Below are positions 7,812 to 9,056 of a stretch of 9,056 nucleotides of DNA, piece after piece; within the stretch, counting starts at the first letter, position 1; the number at the start of each line of letters is the position of its first letter. The position numbers and the translations under genes were made by a program. Source of the stretch: JBJXFY01 sp046155815 (GTDB lineage Bacteria; Verrucomicrobiota; Verrucomicrobiia; Limisphaerales; CAIMTB01); assembly GCA_046155815.1 (NCBI GenBank), contig JBJXFY010000335.1, forward strand, positions 1 through 9,056. Direction: 5' to 3'. The notes beneath the pieces were generated by a model. That model saw only the letters and a list, made by a program, of their open reading frames with translations. It was not told where the DNA came from and searched no databases.

Positions 7812-7833
7812 CGCCTTGGCCTGCCGGGCTCAA

Positions 7834-7850
7834 GGAATTATTCCAATTCC
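7834..7850. promoter_or_regulatory. Putative antitoxin operator at the vapB start
   Basis: GGAAT-T-ATTCC (7834-7844) is a perfect palindrome, and GGAATT (7834-7839) pairs again with AATTCC (7845-7850). Both abut the antitoxin ATG at 7851. AbrB-fold antitoxins commonly bind palindromes in their own promoter, so autoregulation is plausible. A weak promoter could overlap it: TTGGCC (7816-7821), a 17-base spacer and TATTCC (7839-7844), which would give a nearly leaderless transcript. AAGGA (7832-7836) is 14 bases from the ATG, far for a Shine-Dalgarno sequence. Confidence 0.35.
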
Positions 7851-8108
7851 ATGACTACGACCGTCACCGGGAAAAATCAGGTTTCCATTCCCGCGGAGAT
7901 TGCCGCCTCGCACGGCATCAGGCCGGGTTGCCGGCTGGAATGGCGGCCCGGTCGCCGGCCGGACCAGCTCGAAGTGGTCGTGCATCCCGATCCCGCCGCC
8001 GCGGCCGAAAGCCTGTGGGGTGCCGGCCGGAAGCACCTGAAACCCGGCGCCGACCCGATCGGCGACCTGATCCGCGAGCGCGCCCGGGAGGACGAGGAGC
8101 GCGAGTAG
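7851..8108 (+). CDS. vapB: AbrB/SpoVT-fold antitoxin
   Basis: An 85-aa protein with an N-terminal swapped-hairpin DNA-binding domain of the AbrB/MazE/SpoVT type. The signature is TTTVTGKNQVSIPAEIAASH followed by GIRPGCRLEW within the first 35 residues. The C-terminal half (from about residue 46) is Ala-rich, then carries KPGADPIGDLIRERAREDEERE, a charged helix of the kind that usually wraps and neutralises the toxin. The protein should repress its own operon and inactivate the PIN toxin encoded 20 bases downstream. ATG 7851 puts the domain at the usual position; the palindrome just before it may be the operator. Assignment as the antitoxin of a VapBC-like pair is firm from domain type and neighbour. 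The symbol is given by family, since some such antitoxins are named differently. Confidence 0.88.
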   Translation: MTTTVTGKNQVSIPAEIAASHGIRPGCRLEWRPGRRPDQLEVVVHPDPAAAAESLWGAGRKHLKPGADPIGDLIRERAREDEERE

Positions 8109-8128
8109 GACATCCTTGGCCGGCGGCG

Positions 8129-8538
8129 ATGATCACGCACGTACTCGATACCTCCGCCGTGCTGGCCCACTACCTGAAGGAGTCGGGCACGGAGGAACTG
8201 CACCGCCTCCTGTGTGAAGCCTCCTCGCAGCTCGGCCTCAGTTTCATCACCTGGGTCGAGCTGCGGACCCGGCTCGCCGAGGTGGCTTCCAGCTCGGAGG
8301 AGTGCGGCGCGCCTTCCGCCTGTACACCGACGTGCCGCCGCCGCCGCTGGCCGTGGGCGAGGCGGAGGCGCGGGCGGCCCTGCGGCTGCGCGAGGCGGCC
8401 ACGCGCCGCCTGCCGCTGGCGGACAGCCTGATCGCGGGCTGCGCCGTGGCGGCCAACGCCGCGCTGGTCCACCGCGACCCGCACTTCGCCGCGATCCCGC
8501 CGAAGCTGCTGAAGCAGATGGTGCTGCCGGCGAAGTGA
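8129..8538 (+). pseudogene. vapC: PIN-domain toxin (VapC-like), frameshifted
   Basis: A PIN-domain ribonuclease toxin split over two frames. The first part starts at ATG 8129 and gives MITHVLDTSAVLAHY through WVELRTRLAEVASSSEE. The second continues one frame back with RRAFRLYTDVPPPP to LPLADSLIAGC, ALVHRDPHFAAIP and a TGA at 8536-8538. Adding one G at about 8302 (GAGGAG|TGCGG becoming GAGGAGGTGCGG) joins them as SSSEEVRRAFRLY, a continuous 136-aa protein of normal length. That protein has the four PIN acidic residues D7, E44, D99 and D117. Without the change, the first frame runs on as Arg/Cys-rich sequence to a stop at 8429-8431 and loses D99 and D117, so no active nuclease would result. A sequencing or assembly error, a true recent mutation, or -1 slippage could each explain it. 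It forms an operon with the antitoxin; spacing is 20 bases. Confidence 0.85.
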
Positions 8539-8564
8539 GTGGACGGTCATTTGCTGCGGTAGCA

Positions 8565-8598
8565 CCCGCCTCCAGCGGGCTGCCGCCGGAGGCACGGG
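8565..8598 (+). terminator. Hairpin after the toxin gene
   Basis: GCCTCC (8568-8573) pairs with GGAGGC (8588-8593). Inside it, GCGG (8575-8578) pairs with CCGC (8583-8586) around loop GCTG, with one A-C mismatch. It begins about 27 bases after the toxin stop, a fitting place for a terminator of the toxin-antitoxin operon. It lacks a T-run and could instead be another dispersed palindrome. Confidence 0.45.
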
Positions 8599-8629
8599 CG
8601 TGCGCGCATCACCCGCCGCGGGCGCAGGC

Positions 8630-8645
8630 CGGAGGACGGCCTCCG
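8630..8645 (-). terminator. Hairpin after the PEP-CTERM gene
   Basis: A perfect stem, CGGAGG (8630-8635) with CCTCCG (8640-8645), around loop ACGG. It lies about 25 bases downstream of the minus-strand PEP-CTERM stop codon. No T-run is visible, so the terminator role is inferred only from position. Confidence 0.35.
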
Positions 8646-8669
8646 CCCCTCATGGGATCAGCTCCCAAG

Positions 8670-9056
8670 TCACGCAGAAGCCACCGGAGCGGACGCCAAA
8701 CGGGAATGACGCCGCAGCGCCCACAGTCCGACTGCCGCGAGCGCGAGGACAGGCGCGGAAACCGGCTCGGGAACGGCCGTGTAGGACAGATTGTCCCAGA
8801 AAACACTCCCCGGAATTGCTCCGGCGTCATAGAACAGCACGGATGTAATCGGTTGCGCCGACGAAACAGTCAATGTCGTGCCGGCAACTCGTTGGGGTGG
8901 ATTGCTGAAGAAGACGCTGTCAACAATCTGGAGCGAAGCATCTAAGGCAGTCAGAACAGCAAGATCCCGATCTACGTTGAAATCGCCGACATCAATGGAA
9001 ACCTGATGGACCGGCACGTTGAATTGCACGTTAAATGCAAAGGTGCCGGGATGGTC
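8670..9056 (-). CDS. PEP-CTERM surface protein, 5' end outside window
   Basis: The C-terminal 128 residues of a secreted protein with a PEP-CTERM sorting tail. The frame is open to the window edge (D-H-P-G-T-F-A-F precede the GTG at 9029), so the start lies beyond 9056. The visible body is beta-strand-like (VHQVSIDVGDF, TTLTVSSAQPITSVLFYDAG, SVFWDNLSYT). The tail follows: VPEP at 8763-8774, a hydrophobic helix (APVLALAAVGLWAL) and the basic RRHSR. Such tails are recognised by exosortase, which anchors or releases the protein at the surface, often along with exopolysaccharide. Nine more residues (LASAPVASA) follow the basic cluster, which is longer than the usual ending. The coding DNA beyond 8790 is less GC-rich than the genes to the left. 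It converges with the toxin operon. The ligand or role of the body is unknown. Confidence 0.85.
   Translation of the reverse strand, partial: DHPGTFAFNVQFNVPVHQVSIDVGDFNVDRDLAVLTALDASLQIVDSVFFSNPPQRVAGTTLTVSSAQPITSVLFYDAGAIPGSVFWDNLSYTAVPEPVSAPVLALAAVGLWALRRHSRLASAPVASA

Noticed and set aside
7730..8128. Upstream extension of the toxin frame through the antitoxin gene
   Set aside because: It is open only by chance. The PIN domain starts at MITHVLDTS (8129), and the sequence before it overlaps the antitoxin in another frame.
1..9056. CRISPR array, tRNA, rRNA, transposase or integrase
   Set aside because: No regularly spaced repeats, no tRNA-like or rRNA-like sequence and no recombinase motif were seen on either strand.
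1..9056. The window as a new defence or metabolic system
   Set aside because: Every recognisable gene belongs to a known family, and neighbours from different families show no operon logic joining them. Only the gene at 1110-1598 lacks a family.

Overview
This is a GC-rich bacterial chromosomal window whose gene content points to the Planctomycetota-Verrucomicrobiota side of the tree. The evidence is paired DUF1501 and PSD1-type 'planctomycete cytochrome c' genes, a PEP-CTERM protein, a Tat-exported DUF1501 protein and few recognisable Shine-Dalgarno sequences. A palindromic repeat that reads RSGELREP when translated resembles repeats I associate with Verrucomicrobiota. I therefore lean to Verrucomicrobiota, but this is an inference from content and not a phylogenetic result.

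Left part (1-6346, all + strand). The window opens inside a DUF1501 gene (1-1058), followed by a less GC-rich gene for an unrecognised 162-aa protein (1110-1598). A tight two-gene unit follows. The first gene is a 1050-aa exported protein (1744-4896) with an N-terminal haem-c module, DUF1549, a beta-rich middle and DUF1553. Seven bases later comes a Tat-signal DUF1501 protein (4904-6346). The first DUF1501 gene probably closes a similar unit that begins outside the window, so this looks like two neighbouring PSD1/DUF1501 loci. Both families are presumed extracytoplasmic; their biochemical role is not established.

Middle (6347-7850). A hairpin between convergent genes precedes a minus-strand SLC13/ArsB-type anion permease (conserved part 6408 to about 7559). 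Its first membrane helix is missing. The reading frame instead runs into a cluster of palindromic repeats (7561-7779), so the gene looks 5'-truncated or remodelled by repeat DNA.

Right part (7851-9056). A type II toxin-antitoxin pair follows: an AbrB/SpoVT-fold antitoxin (7851-8108) and a PIN-domain toxin (8129-8538). The toxin frame is broken by what looks like one missing G near 8302; restoring it gives a complete 136-aa PIN protein with all four acidic residues. After two GC-rich hairpins, the window closes with the 3' end of a minus-strand PEP-CTERM surface protein (8670 to beyond 9056).

I found no RNA gene, CRISPR array, transposase or clearly new multi-gene system. The most informative points are the repeat-disrupted permease, the one-base lesion in the toxin, and the unrecognised gene between the two PSD1/DUF1501 loci.
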